This document shows, in pieces, positions 25,102 through 38,526 of a stretch of 64,000 nucleotides of DNA. The notes under the pieces were generated by a model, which did not search any database, had not been told where the DNA came from, and saw only the letters and a list, made by a program, of their open reading frames with translations. Numbering within the stretch: position 1 is the stretch's first letter; every line of letters starts with the position of its first letter. The DNA is from Rhyacichthys aspro. Its lineage: Eukaryota > Chordata > Actinopteri > Gobiiformes > Rhyacichthyidae. Where the stretch lies: NCBI GenBank assembly GCA_036850595.1, contig CM072154.1:17925330-17989329 (forward strand), written 5' to 3'. Made by a program: the position numbers and the translations under genes.

Positions 25102-28100
25102 CTGGGTCTGTCCTGCTTCTTTCTGGGTGAAATAGAGTGATTTAATGCGCGACCCTGTCAGATCAGGTAATGGAGTTGGAGGATGAGACCAGGAGCTCTC
25201 TCCATCACTGGTTCGGAGGGGGATGGAGGTGTTGGAGGTGATTGAGACCCCCGTCTGTCTGCGGCTGCTGCGGTGCTCCGGTATAGACTGTGACCTGTCG
25301 TCCTCTCCTCCCTGCAGAGCCAACACATACACAGCACACACTCAGCCCAACGCTTCACTGTAAAGGAACTCCACTGGTCTCGCTGTGGATCGACAGTGAG
25401 GCCTGAAGGGGGCTGACGGAGCTAACAGATGGCTCACTGTATCAAAAAACACCTTTATACTGTCTGTCTTTTTACATTACACCTTTACTTCAAAGACTGG
25501 TCCATCATGGGGCTGTAATGTCCTTCCACATTTATTCCCCAAAAACAGGCAAGACAGTGCACCCAAAAAGGGTTTCTATGTGTTGTATAAAAGCAAGTAC
25601 ATGTTATGTTTATGTAATGATGGTGTGGGTATTTTAATGTTATCATTGCGCAGCTCTTAGGAAACCTTTATTGTTTCTAAAATGTACCTATAAGGTTTAT
25701 TTTAATGGCTATAGGGATGAAAACATGAGTATTGTGCGTAACACTTGAGTTGATTTATGCAAATTAGCTGGTTCATTTAGGCTCTGAATTTACATAGTGC
25801 TTTTTTTTATTGTATATTGCTTTTGTCTTGTTATGTGTAGACATTGCAAGCTGCGTATGTAATGTGCCTTACTAAACTGTTTCTTTATAAAATGAGAGCA
25901 TCCTATAAAAGCTCACTTTTACATAAATGAGGCACAAGCAGACATACAGCATATTGCTTGGACATAATACCACAAGTATCCCATTTAGGAGCTTAAAGGG
26001 GGACAGGTTTAGCCTGAAATGCCCTGTCTAAAGATGCCTTGCTGGATCATTAGACGGGTTTTACATAGAGAGGGCTTTGAGTAATAATTAGACACGATGT
26101 TGTTTAGACAACAAAGCCCTGCCTCAGCTTCTCTGCTAATTGAGCATTTGTGCAGGTTAATTCAGGACATTTTTTGTTCATCAGCCATTGAAACAACGCC
26201 ACTGTGAGTTTGTCTGTTGCAGCTGAATCCAAGCAGTGAAAGCAAGAGGAAGAATATTGACTCCTCTATTGATCACATACATCTTTTGCCGTGTCTTTGT
26301 GTGGATTGTCCTTACTGTTAACATTTTGCATCTCATAGAAACCCTTTCTCAGCAGCCTACGTTTACATTCAGTCCAGCTCAGCAGAAAGCCTCGAGGCAC
26401 AGATATCGGCTATTCGTAAAAGAGTATTAACAGCCTGCTCTTGCTCCCGTTCAGTGCAGGACACAGCAGCAACTGGCCATAATTAGGTGCAAACTGTTTG
26501 CTGCCACGCTAAAATGCCATTTAAATGCCAAATGGCAGCGAGGGTGTGTATAATATGTGGGATCTGTGGCCTGTTGCTGGAGACTGTGTGCTGCTGCCAG
26601 AGAGAGGTTACACAGAGATAAGTGGTTGTTCTTGCGGCTTTGGCCCACGCTGCCCTTGTAGCTCATCAGCGCCGACTCCCCGTCCAAAAGCCAGCTATTG
26701 TTAGCAGGGATGCCATCTGATAAACAGCAGAGGGGAGGTATTTGAGTAATTAATGTGCAAGTGTACAGAGGAGATGACAACCCCTGCAGCTGGAACAGTT
26801 TAGGCCTGGAAATGAACACAGGCAGAGCATCTCCAAATAAATACATTTATTCTCGGCCTGTTCATTGCTGTCTTTGGCTCGTCAATAACCTCTTAATGCT
26901 TTTGTTTATGGAGCTTTGGCAGCACTTCTTTTCTGTTTCATTTAACTGCTTTGGCTTTAGCAGGCTGCAGCTAGTTTTTTCCCCTTGGACTACACAGCGC
27001 TGCAGGTCCATATAAGGAGTCAGTATGAGCTGTGTGTGGCTCTGCACAAAATCACTAGGTGTCTGGAGCCCACCTGTCAAGCAGCACCAGCGCCGCCTTT
27101 AGCACCGGCTGTTAGATTTACTACGGCCAGTTGATGTGCTTTGCTAACACGGTCTAAGAAATATAGTTATTATGGTAATATGTCAAGTCGAGCTAGCCTT
27201 GAATGAAAAGAAGCAGTGTTTTCACAGGGTAGGGTTGCATCTTTGGGCTTTAAAGAACAGCTACACACCAGCACAGGCTCAAGTGTGTGTGTGTAATCAC
27301 TTCTAGCTGACGGGCTTAGAGCGAGAGAGAATCAATGCAGCGGGCCATGAAGAGAGCAGGGAGGGAGGAAGGAGGCTGATCAATATCATAGCAGCAGGGT
27401 GGGGTAATATCCACTTCATGCAGGGCTGCCACAAGCAGAGAGGATGCTGGGAGTGGAGCGGAGGAGAGGGAGGGGCCACCGTAAAAAGATGCAAATCTCT
27501 GTGGTGCCGGTAAACAACAGGCTTTGTGTCAATCACCAGACGAAGTGGCACATTTAGCATTCACCTCTCTCCCACAGCCCTTCAGACGCTGCTGGGGATT
27601 GTTTGCTTGGCAGCTGCGTGCCCATTGGTCCAGGCTGCTCCAGGATTGGGCGTGGCTTTTTTCCTGTGATAATGTATGGGCTGCCATGGCAATGATACCC
27701 GCTGTTTAGGAGAGAGTCATCAATAACCCCGCCCAGTTGTGTTGGACGCACTGTTAGTCAATGTCTGCAGGATCCTTCATCATCAGCCCTCATCATCTCG
27801 CACCTCCACACAATCTATTACGAGCACGCACTTTGTTACAGAGAGGCAGCTGGAAGAACATAATCGCTTCCAAACCAAGGACGGCTGGATGTCAATCACT
27901 GAACAATACACCAATAAAGTAGAAATCTGTTGCTGCAAACCTACAATATCTCGACAGAAAAGCTATAATTCACAAAGCGTTTCTTTAGCTTTGTTGTTCA
28001 AACTGTCTTGTTTTCTCTTTTTTCCTTGATTTGTTGGGCTTAGGATTGACAATTCAAGGTATGAAAATCACTTGAAAACACTGAAGAATATATTTGTATC

Positions 28101-30168
28101 TCTAAGTTTACTACATCTTTGTCAGACCTCATTGTCGTGGGAGTCTGAGATATGTTGCCTGTTTCCATCTATACAAAATCACACTTTTTTATTTACAAAG
28201 TGGAAAATTTGGTGGTGTTTTGTACTTGTTGCCTCCTCTCCAGTTTTAATTTGACAGGAATATTACAATAGAGCTGTATGGGACATATATCAGTGCTTGA
28301 ATTTGACCTTCAGGGTGTGTTTAAATAACAAGAAACAGTCCAAATATGTTGCTCTCCTGTTTAAATCATTGGACTCTATCCACTTTTTACTTCAAAGCAG
28401 TGACCAGGGCTTGCTTATGATTGGCCGTTCAGATGTGGGAGACAGGATGCGATGGCAATACAAGTGAACTGCACACTGTAAACGGACACTTCCTCTGCAG
28501 TGGGGTTAGGAAGTCCCCTCCGAACCATATGGTCGCACCGGGATGCACAGATCGCTTTAGTATGTGTGCGTACATTCCTCTCTTTCCTCTCAATGGGATT
28601 CTCAATGTGTTATTTATTCCTCTTGTCTTACTGTCTATTGTATCTCTGCCTCGACAAGCTCTTACGGCTAATTAAATTGACCTGGCCTCTTATCTTCCAC
28701 CCTTAAAGAGCGGGAGACGCCTCTGACAGCTCTCGGGGATCATCGCGAGGCCAAGCGAGAGGTTACACAGCAGCTCTTTGTGACTTACAGAGAAGAAAAC
28801 CCCGTCTCAGACACTGACCTCTGTCTATTTCCCGTCATTTTTTTTCCTTGTCGTTCACACACACACTGCGGGTAAACAGTCATCCCCCTCTCCTCGCTGA
28901 CAGAGTGAGCTGAGGCGAGTAATTCCCCCGTCGACAGAAAAATCCTCTACCGGTTTCCCTCGCTCTACCCAGTCATGGACGCTGCCTCTGTGCAAAGCAA
29001 ATGCAGCTAGAGCTTGTGTGGCTTTTGATTTAGCGGCTCACACACACAGATAAATGCAGGAGGAGAGGCTTTGATGTGCCTCTGTTACAGAAAGCAGTGC
29101 TCTGTGTGTGTGTCTGTGTGTGTTTGACGCCTTTGTCTCACGTTCACTCTCTCGGTGGGTGCTCTGTTTGTGTGTGAGTGATAACTAGTGTGTGTTTGAC
29201 GTGACTCGTTTGGCATTAGCAAGCAGTTGTTCACTTGTAATGTCTCATTTAATTTCTTTTGGCGGGTTACAGTTAGTGAGTCGGTGCAGGCATTTACAAG
29301 AGGCTGCAGTTTTAGTTCACGAGACTTCAGACAGTCGCATACCATTTTCAACAAAATGAGCCCAGTCACTCGGGACGTTTACATGCAGTGCTTACTCCGA
29401 GTGCAGCTCACATCTCGATTAAGCCTTTGCAGCTGGATTTCACACCTTGTCCGAGGTTACATGCACGAGAGAGAATTAAAGTACTGTGTCTCTAGCCTCT
29501 GCCCACGCTAATACGTTTATGTGGTCTTTGTATTTAACAGCATTAAGCCTTTGTTTAAAAAGTGAAAAGAAGCTAACATTAAACCTGACACGTTTTTAGC
29601 ATTAACAGCTCATATACCTGACTGATTTGATCTGTTACACACTGACTTGATGAGTTAAAAAGACGTGAACACAACAAACTCAGAACAACATGTTCCTTAC
29701 TCAGCAACGGTGCTGTCCGAAAGCACACGAATGCATCTTAAGCTATGGCAGACTAGCTTGTTCTTTTAAACTTTTTACAACATGACAGAGCAAAATAACG
29801 GACAAACAGGATAGAGAGTGGAGCGTGACCGTATATATGTGTCTTAGTCTAAAAATTAGTATCTCTAAACGCTGCGCTTCATGTTTTTCTGTTATTCTGT
29901 GTCTCTGTCCGACTCTGGAGCATGCTCAGTTGCGTCCAACCTTAATCAGAGTAAGCTGTATACATGGAGCAGTAATCAGACAATGAACCACATTACCCAG
30001 GTGTTAGAAAAAAAAGTTGCTTAGTAATGTTAGCTTATTGTTAACTAGAAACCTTTAAGATCAACTCTGTACACTCTCCCTGCTCCTGACATGAGCTGTT
30101 TTTAGTTTAATCCCAGTCAAATATGAAAGTTTTTGTAAAGGGAGCCAACTCTTCTGCCCTTAGAACGG

Positions 30169-30192
30169 CTTAGAAATCAGCTTAGAAATCAG
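30169..30192. repeat. Perfect 12-base tandem duplication
   Basis: CTTAGAAATCAG occurs twice with no spacer, and a partial third match (CGGCTTAG) precedes it. Confidence 0.8.
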
Positions 30193-33100
30193 CGTCAATA
30201 TTAGCCTCGCTCAAAAAAAAAAACAGAATTTCTTTTAAATCATTTTACTCTGCTTTTGATTCACTAGTTCAATACTGCATGAACTTAATCTCATGCAGAA
30301 AGATAATACATCACATCGTTTGGGGGTTTAGTAGGTCCTTAAAGCTTGTGCCGAGTCTGAAATTAATTACCAGTATCTAAATTTAATGCCTGTGTAAAAG
30401 TGTCTGGAGGTGTATATCTTCACTCGGTGCAGGCAGATTTTTTCCGCTGCATGGATACAACGATACAATATGCATCATCTGTTTAGTCGTTTACACCATC
30501 CACGCTGTTGTGTGAGTGTAAGTCATCATCATTGTGTCATTAATGCAGCTTTTTGACTGATGCCGTGAAATCACACTTTGTAGGAGCTCGTTGGAAAGCC
30601 TTAGGAGGTAGACATGATTGAAATCAGCAGACTACAACAGTCCTTAGCAGTTCAGCCTTTTACACTGAACCTCTTTTCCGGAATTTTCACATTCTGCCTT
30701 AAAATGTAAAGTGAACATGATTAAAAGCACTGTCTGTCACATTCCTAAACCCTCTCTGTGCCTGTTCCAATATGGCGGTGCTGCTGCTGGTCTAGACTAG
30801 AGTCATGCAGCACAGATCCCTCTAGCACTGGGCCAGCCTTGTTATTGCAGCTGTGTTGTCTACAATACATCTCTTGTTGGAGCACAGCGGGAGGCGGCTC
30901 AAAGCTTCTGGCATCTGTGTGTGTGTTACAATCACATTTGAACCACTGGAACGCACCTCCCGAGCCCCGCGCCACTAGAGCTGCTGTGATTTTAGTCAAG
31001 GCTGGGACTGTTTTGTGTAACTTTTGTAAACCTATTGTTAACGCAGAAACAAAACACATCTGACAGGCGGCTGCATTTGCATCCACACTGATATATTGTA
31101 ACACACACTGGTAGGTAATTTGCATGTGATTATTTGCATATTGTACAAAGCAAGCGCGGCTGACAGACCACCCACTGCTCGGCGAGTGGGGCATCTGGAG
31201 GATACACATCTTACATGATGTATTACTGATAGGGCGAGTGTCATCACCAGAGACGGACAGACAGCCAAGGTCACCTTCAAACGGCCAGATAAGGGGAGGG
31301 GGCCGAGACGGAGAGATGGATATCTTCAGAAGCAGTGGCCAGATAAAACATTACCATCTCCACTGGCGTCCACTCTCTCACACGGCGTCAGATGTGTTTC
31401 TATTGGTGATCTTATTCTGCGCTTCTCACTGCCTTGATTATCTGGACTCCTGCAGAGCACTACCCCTCCCGTTTCTCTTCTCTCATGTATGTTTGTGGGA
31501 ATGAGTGAGAGCTATAGCCCCACTGTGCAAGCCCCTAGAGTCAAAGATGTCCGGTGTTATTTTGAAACGGAAGGTTTGTCTTTGGCGTTAAAATGTTCCC
31601 GGCTTCCTCATTTATTAACATGCTTTACAGCCCATAGAGTGAGCTCAGTGCAACCTTTATGCCTTATGTGGATTTGTGTTTGACCCACTGCCTCTAGTCA
31701 GCTCAGATATCGTCACAGTGAAGCTATGATTACATTGAGTTACATGTTGTATGTGTCTGATATAATCCTCTATTAAGATGCATAGGACATTGGTGTTTTT
31801 AATAAGCCACTAATGTAAAATGTGCAGAAACCTAATTTTACACTACATTAGTTTTACACAAATTCCGTTTTTCCACCTCTGGTCACTGTCACCTTTGATT
31901 AAGAAACCTCAGCAAACATTATTTTACTTGTTGTTTTTAGTTCTCATCTTTATTGTGACCCATGTTAGATTCATATTTCACCCGCTGCACTACACGGTGT
32001 GAATGTCAACCCCTGCAGGATAAATGACAGACTACGATCTCCATATTTAGTCCAGATTCAGATGTAATTGTCTTATCACATGTTGTAGCCTATTCTTCCA
32101 TTTAGTGTATCCCACACACATCCTGCCCTGAGCCCAAACCTTATTTGCATTCCTCATTTATTACAGCTGCATTAACATTAACCTACATTTTATCCTGGAA
32201 GCAAACAGTGCACGTGTGTGTTTGTGAATTACACCAAGAGGGAGAGCGATTAGTATTGGCCCGAGCTGCTTCCTCATTTCCTGCCTTCCATTACGGCGCT
32301 CAATCAGCTCCCAGCCCCTTCTCTGCTGTGCCCTGCTCCTGCCACTAGCCGCCCCACACACACACACACAGAGGAGCCGGATTAGCCGCTGGGCAGACGT
32401 CCAATATGACGAGCACAAACACACACGCTCAAACACAGTGCTTGATATTCATATCCTCTCTGCACGCCCCACTCTCTTTTCCTCGGCAGCAGTAGCACAG
32501 GCAGTATTAGTAAGACGTCTCATTAGCTCACCGGGCTACGCTAACAGGGCAAAACTAACACAATGGATCGCGAGCAAGTGGGCTTCTAATGAAAACACTC
32601 AATGCACTTACAAAATACTAGTGAAAAATGTAATATTGCTCTAGTCTGGCCCTTTAAAATACATGGAAAAGTCTTCATCTGAAATCACGCTAATTTAGAT
32701 CAGCATCATTTTATTGTAATTTTTAACTATAAAATATCAGTTGTTTTGCTTTCTTGGTGTAAAAATGTCAAAGACTCTCCTTCTGTTCATGACAATTGCC
32801 CAGGTAAATGCCCTTGTCACGCGAGTGCAGCAGTGCATGTGAATCTACTGACTGTTTAAAGAACACTGTTTAGCTCAAATATATAAGCAGCATTCCTCGG
32901 CCCTTTCCTGCGTGTCTGTGTCTAATTTAAAATAGTGACTCATGGGTATTACCTTGAGACCGGACAAGTCTCTGCTCTCAAGCGAATATCCCCCGACAAA
33001 CACACACTCACGATGGCTAACACGCACAGGAAGCCAGGTATCAAAGGGAGATGGCTTTGAACGGCTAAATGAAAGGCCGAAGGCTGCAATGACAGTGTTT

Positions 33101-33892
33101 TCTGGCAGACTGTAACTGTGTGTCTGGCTGAGCGCGAGAGCTTGGGAAATAAAGTCAGTGTTATGATGTGAACAGCCAGATATGAGCTCTCCTAACCGCC
33201 TCCATCTGTCCCCCGCGCAGCCTGCATTTGAAGTCTTACTCGGATCTGCGCTCTTGTCTATTCCCAGAGATTTCTGCGAGGATTTCTGTCTACCCTATGT
33301 TTTGTCATCATCTTTGTACACAACTTGTCACATCCTCAAAGCTCTGTGTCAGTTTTGTGCAGCTAATGACCATCATTAGTGAACATATACTCAATTTCCT
33401 CTCTATAAGGGTCCTTCTCACAGCTCTTTTTTTCTTTTGTAGCACCGTTTAACTCGCCTTAAATGTCTTGGCTTCAACCTCAGTTCTACAGAAGTGTGTT
33501 GGAGTAAAAGACAAATATTTAAGTTGGACTGAGCCTGGCTGTTTTATGGAGCGAACAGCTAAGGCTAGTGTTATCCATTTTCACCGCCCCACTCTGTCTA
33601 GATAGAGGGCAATGTGGTCAACATCATGCATTTTCCTATTATATCAGCCATTAATTTATCTCACTCCCACTGGGACGGTCTTGAAACACAGAGGAACGAG
33701 AGAAACAAAGGCTGGTGTGTTGAGCAGGGGCTTTTATCAGCACATTGTTGGACGTGGTGGTCATGTGTGGCACTTGTGATCCTCCAGTGTGTAAAGTGCG
33801 CCTGTGGTTGGCAGTGGCCCTCAGCCTCAGGTCTTAATTAGTATCATCTGTGAGCGCCATGTGACTCCACCCCCACTCCTCTTTCCCCTCAG

Positions 33893-33974
33893 AGCCACAA
33901 TCCCATCTGCAGAAAGAGAGCAGGACCTGTTAATGTTGGATGAGATTTACAACCAGGCCGTTTATATTGAACAG
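33893..33974 (+). other. Candidate cryptic or poison exon in intron 2
   Basis: A very strong acceptor (CCACTCCTCTTTCCCCTCAG ending 33892) is followed by 82 bases ending at a GTGGGG donor (33975). An alternative GTAAAA donor lies at 34029. One frame is open throughout and reads ATIPSAEREQDLLMLDEIYN followed by QAVYIEQ, which looks protein-like but which I do not recognise. Read in the phase set by exon 2, it reaches TGA at 33941 after 16 codons, so inclusion would truncate the protein. Its length is not a multiple of three. Transcript evidence is absent here. Confidence 0.25.
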
Positions 33975-35423
33975 GTGGGGTCAAAATGTGTCCACTATTC
34001 AGTCATTTCTGCCCATTTGCCTTTTAAGGTAAAACGGTCTGGCCGATGGATGTATGTTATGAGAATGACACAATTTCCATGTTGCCATTTCCCCCAATGG
34101 CCACTTATAGTTGTGCAATGAAAATATAAAACGCAAGAAGGATTTTCCCATAGGCCACATAACGGCTGCAGGATGTGAGGAAAACAAGCCATGTGCAATA
34201 ACTATGTTGAATATTCCAATGACTATATAATTTGAGATGTTTGAATTTTAGCATTTCAAAGTACTGATAATTGTACCAACTTGCACTAGTCACTAGTCAT
34301 ATAGAAATCTATATTGTTAGCATTATAACATGGACTTAAAGTGGCACTGCCTAAAAAATTACATATATTTATCAGTAAAACACATCCACTGCTCTAAACT
34401 CTTACTTTGCAAAGAGTATGCCACATAATCACCCCAAAAAAAATCACACAAACTGACTGATGGCTAAAGTGATACAGTTTCTCAAGAGCACGATTAAAAA
34501 AGAAGAAATCGATTTTGAAGTTACATTTTACCTCTTTGACTCGGAGGCATTCAGGATTACACGCTTTACTCTTTATTGTTGTCACATGCAGCATTTTTTT
34601 CAGTAATAAACAAATATATGTGTTAAAATGGCATGTCTTTAACTATAATGACGAACTTAAGTTGATTTATACTTCCACTGTGCAGACTGGTCCGTATCTC
34701 CAACTCGTATTTTTGCTGCTGGTTGTCACTTTTCCGCGTAACCCGACCAGTGAATGTGTTTAAATGTGATTTATGGGCTTGATTCTTTGAAAGGAGGTTT
34801 TAAATTTAAGGCTGACGTGGGCGTTTATGTTCAAAGTCACACACACAGAGCGCAACAAGAGCAAATCTGCCCACTTTGAAACGCCTAATGCTCATCCAAT
34901 CCAGTACGGAGCGGGGCTGACAGATGGGCCCAGTGTGTTCAAAGCAGAGGGCGCCGATTTAATATCCAAGCAGGTCAAGCCAAAGAGAGGCAGCAGCAGA
35001 GACGACCCTTGTGTAGGTACGGAGCAGAGGTCCTGCCAGCGCCGCCACCGCAGCTGGGACCCACCTCACCTCCTCCCCCCATCTCCCGCTTCACACTCTC
35101 GGCCCATTTGTTCTTGTTACCAGGCGGAGTTCGAGCAGCCTCTTCACAAACACTGTCATCAGGATTTGTTTGGTTTTTCTGCCAGGGAGACGTGGGCATG
35201 AGGCATTATCTTATCACTTTTTTTAAACAGAAAGAAACATGACTTCAAGTGGCTTTAGGCGTTAGTTGATGCTAGTTGTGCATGTAGTGAGTAATGCTAC
35301 AGGCTTCTAAAATACTAATTAAAGTAATTGATAAGGCATGAATTTAAGACTAATTACATCTACAATCCATATGTCAATAAAAGTATTCATGTACTTCAAT
35401 GACTGCAAGTATGAAAGCATATT

Positions 35424-35453
35424 CCTCTCTAGCTCTAGCTCTAGCTCTCTAGC
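35424..35453. repeat. (AGCTCT)n simple repeat
   Basis: CTCT and AGCTCT units repeat about five times, forming an imperfect hexanucleotide microsatellite. Confidence 0.9.
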
Positions 35454-38400
35454 CTCGGGTTAATGGCCTGTCAATCAGGTCACACATTACCACTTTGGTC
35501 AATTCAGTAAAGAACAAGATTACCAGAATTCACGTCTAAGCCCCACCCTTTTTACATTCACACAAACATTTGCTTCTTAATCAAACTCTTTCAGCGAGTG
35601 ATTAATATAAACTGTGTTGGAGAATGTTAAACAGCCTGAATTCCCTCTGAGAGTGACACATGTCAAAACTCATTTTCCTCTTTCACTTAGACCAGGTTCA
35701 GCCTGTTTTATTGTCCAGTTAATTCACAGAGTGAAATGAAACCTGCTCTTTTACAAATTGTGCCTCAGATGGAAACGAAAATAGCATTTATTTTTTTGCC
35801 TCAGTTTATTTAATATTTACTTTAAATAAGGCTGAGCTGACTGCATTTCACTTTGATTGAAATAAACAACATCTGACGTGCCTTTTAATAGTGTCGCAAA
35901 GTCTTAAACAACTAGAATCAGAATGAGTCTAAGCTGCGGGGAATGTGATTGGCTTCTAAGGCTCGAGGGCGGGGCTTATCAGGGGATCAATTGTAACTGT
36001 AGAAAAAGACTATTGTATTTTATGATGTATATTTCAGTGTTTCAGTGTTTATTGGAACTACCCCTTCCTCTTTAGCCCCTGCGCCACGGTCCTCTGTTTT
36101 ACTGCCCAGTGTTGCCAAAGTGAAGCAGGAGAGAAAGATTGTGTCATGGATTCCTCCTGCCACCCCTGACAGCCTGATTTAGAGGTGCTTTCTCTTACCT
36201 CTGACACAAGAGTCTCAGCCTGCCCTGTTCCACTGCAGGGCCATGAGAAGAATAGTGGTGCTTATCCTGAAAGCCTGTTATTTGTGTGTGTGCAAAAAAA
36301 AAGGAAAAGGAGAGAGTGCACTGGCTTGTACGTGCGTGTTTGCTCACACAGCATGCTGGCATTTCTTTTTAACAACCTCCTTTGTCAGTCACTGAGATGT
36401 CGGAGATTGCGTGAGCACAGCAGATCTCTTGTACCTCGACAGTGTATGTATGAGCACACCAACCACTTTCTGGGTGTGTGTGTGTTTGGTGCTGGCCAGA
36501 TGGAAGTGCTTATTGAGTGCTGGTGTGCTGGCAGAGCTCTGAGAAAGAGAGAAAATGAGAACGAGAGAATGCAGAGTGGAAAACCCTCCCGATCAGATCC
36601 ATCATCTTCTGGTGTGTGTTTATGCAAGTGTATGTGTGATCCGCCTGCCTCCCTGCTCTAATCTTATCATGTCGGAGCAGCAGATTAGTCTTCCCAGATC
36701 CCATCGCTGTCTCCAAATGCCACAATCAGCCTTTTGTTCTTTGCTTGTGCTTACTCTCCCCTTGCGGCAGCCGAGGTGAACACTCCCTCTATCCGCCCCG
36801 TGTGCCATTTTGAGCCTCGCCTGTCAATGTCACGCTGCTACCAGCCCTGATCCACCTCACCCCAGACTCCTTTGCCCCTGGGGTGTGGGCTAACTAAGCT
36901 GTTAGCTCGCTAGCCTGGCTGAACTGCTTTACATTCCTCGCTAACACCAAGCACACCACTGCCGCTCTTGTCTGTTTGACCTCCCTCCTCCTCCCTCCTC
37001 TTCCTCCTCCACTGCCTTTGTGTGTTTGGGCTCTTACAAGCAATATGTTGGAGATATAACACAATAAGATGCCAACAATAACGTACAACAACCTATACTT
37101 GGAGAAATGAGCCAAATCAAATCTTAGAAACGGAAAAGGAGAATGCTAGAGCATTTCCTTTTTATCAAGACTTCAGTGATACTTGATTTAATTTTGTTAA
37201 CAAGAGAAACTATATAGAATCATGCTGCTGTTTTCATGTATTAGGATTTATTCAGGGATATTTTACTTATCTGTCTATGATGCATCTGTAGATTATCTCT
37301 TCTTCAAAGGTTTGAGTCAGTTATAGAAATCTTTGTATAGCGTCTCGGCACACACACTGTTGAAAAATAAACACTGTTCAACGTTATTACAAAGAAAGCG
37401 GTCAGAAGAAATTCCAGATCTCTGTTGAATGACTGAATTATTTTTAGAAAAGTAATTTCAGTTTTTGATGATTTTAGTTCGAGCTGGGCAATTCAACAAT
37501 TTGGGACAATTTATGATTGTAATTGATTTTTTTTCTCCTGCTACTGACCTAAAAAGGAAATTCAAATGTGGAGGGGTTTTTTTTGTTTTGGGCTCAATAT
37601 CAATACTAATCAACAATGCACAGTAGCAGCAGCAGTGATCAATGCCCTCAGAGTGACCCTAAAGCCATTTAGGTTAATAACTTTTTTATATATAGCCACA
37701 CAAAAGTCTTTTAAGATGCCAAAAGTGACCTAATAGCTATTTTGCCTAAAGTACGCTACACTGTTCCTGTTTATATCAATATCCTGCTACTTCACTAAAC
37801 CAATGCATCACAGAACTAACATTACTCCTACATTACTCTCGTGATTATTAGTGTCTTTAGTCTGCAGCGTCATTATGGACATTGTTTGAGCTGGTTTAGT
37901 GCTAACAGCTGCATTAGCCACAACACAATGTGCAGTTTAGGGTCAGAGAATATGTGTTTTTTCTGTTAAATTCTTTTTTGTCCACTTGAATTAGTAGTTA
38001 GATTATTAGATTAGTTTATCGCCCAGCCCTGTATCAAAACTGGAAACTATCAACCAATTTGTTATTATTTTATTAAAGACGTGCCCCTCAGTTGACATCT
38101 GAGGCAGACGAGAGACTGTAGGTGTGTAGGTGGGATCTGTCTCTCCGTCCTCGCTGCTGGCTGCCACCTCTTGAAGGAAGTCATAGATCCTGGCTGCTGA
38201 TGTCACTGCGACGGGGGAGACGAGGAGGGGGGTCTGTAACAGGGTTAGCAGAGGAAGAGGAGAGTGTTTGAAAAGCAGGGAAAATAAACAGAGGTTTCCT
38301 GTTAACGAGGTGCACCGGGGGCCTGTCGTGTGGGAGCAGGAGGGTCTGGTTTTGTTTAAAGCAGGGCTCTGGTGTTACAGCGCCGAGGGGAGAGGGGTCT

Positions 38401-38503
38401 GGGCATTAGGTTTGAGGGTTACAGGTTGTAACAACGTTCTTTAGTTTTGTCACAGCTCAGCTTCACTGTGAGGCATCAAACGTTGTGTGAATGTCACAGT
38501 GAG

Positions 38504-38526
38504 CAGATGTCTGACACAGACATCTG
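38504..38526. repeat. Perfect inverted repeat with twin E-boxes
   Basis: Ten-base arms CAGATGTCTG and CAGACATCTG flank a three-base loop ACA. The outer six bases of each arm form CAGATG/CATCTG E-boxes facing each other. It could be a paired bHLH site or chance. Confidence 0.7.

Noticed and set aside
26451..26846. 131-codon open frame on the minus strand
   Set aside because: No recognisable domain, no codon bias signal, and no promoter or splice context on that strand.
30745..31209. 154-codon open frame on the minus strand in intron 2
   Set aside because: Composition is irregular with no family similarity; opposite-strand frames overlap it, as expected for chance.
34827..35201. 124-codon open frame in intron 2
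   Set aside because: Mixed composition with a proline-rich tail from C-rich DNA, no match to any family I know, and no convincing flanking splice sites.
36185..36661. 158-codon open frame in intron 2
   Set aside because: Contains TG-rich simple sequence translated as Cys/Val runs and has no recognisable domain.
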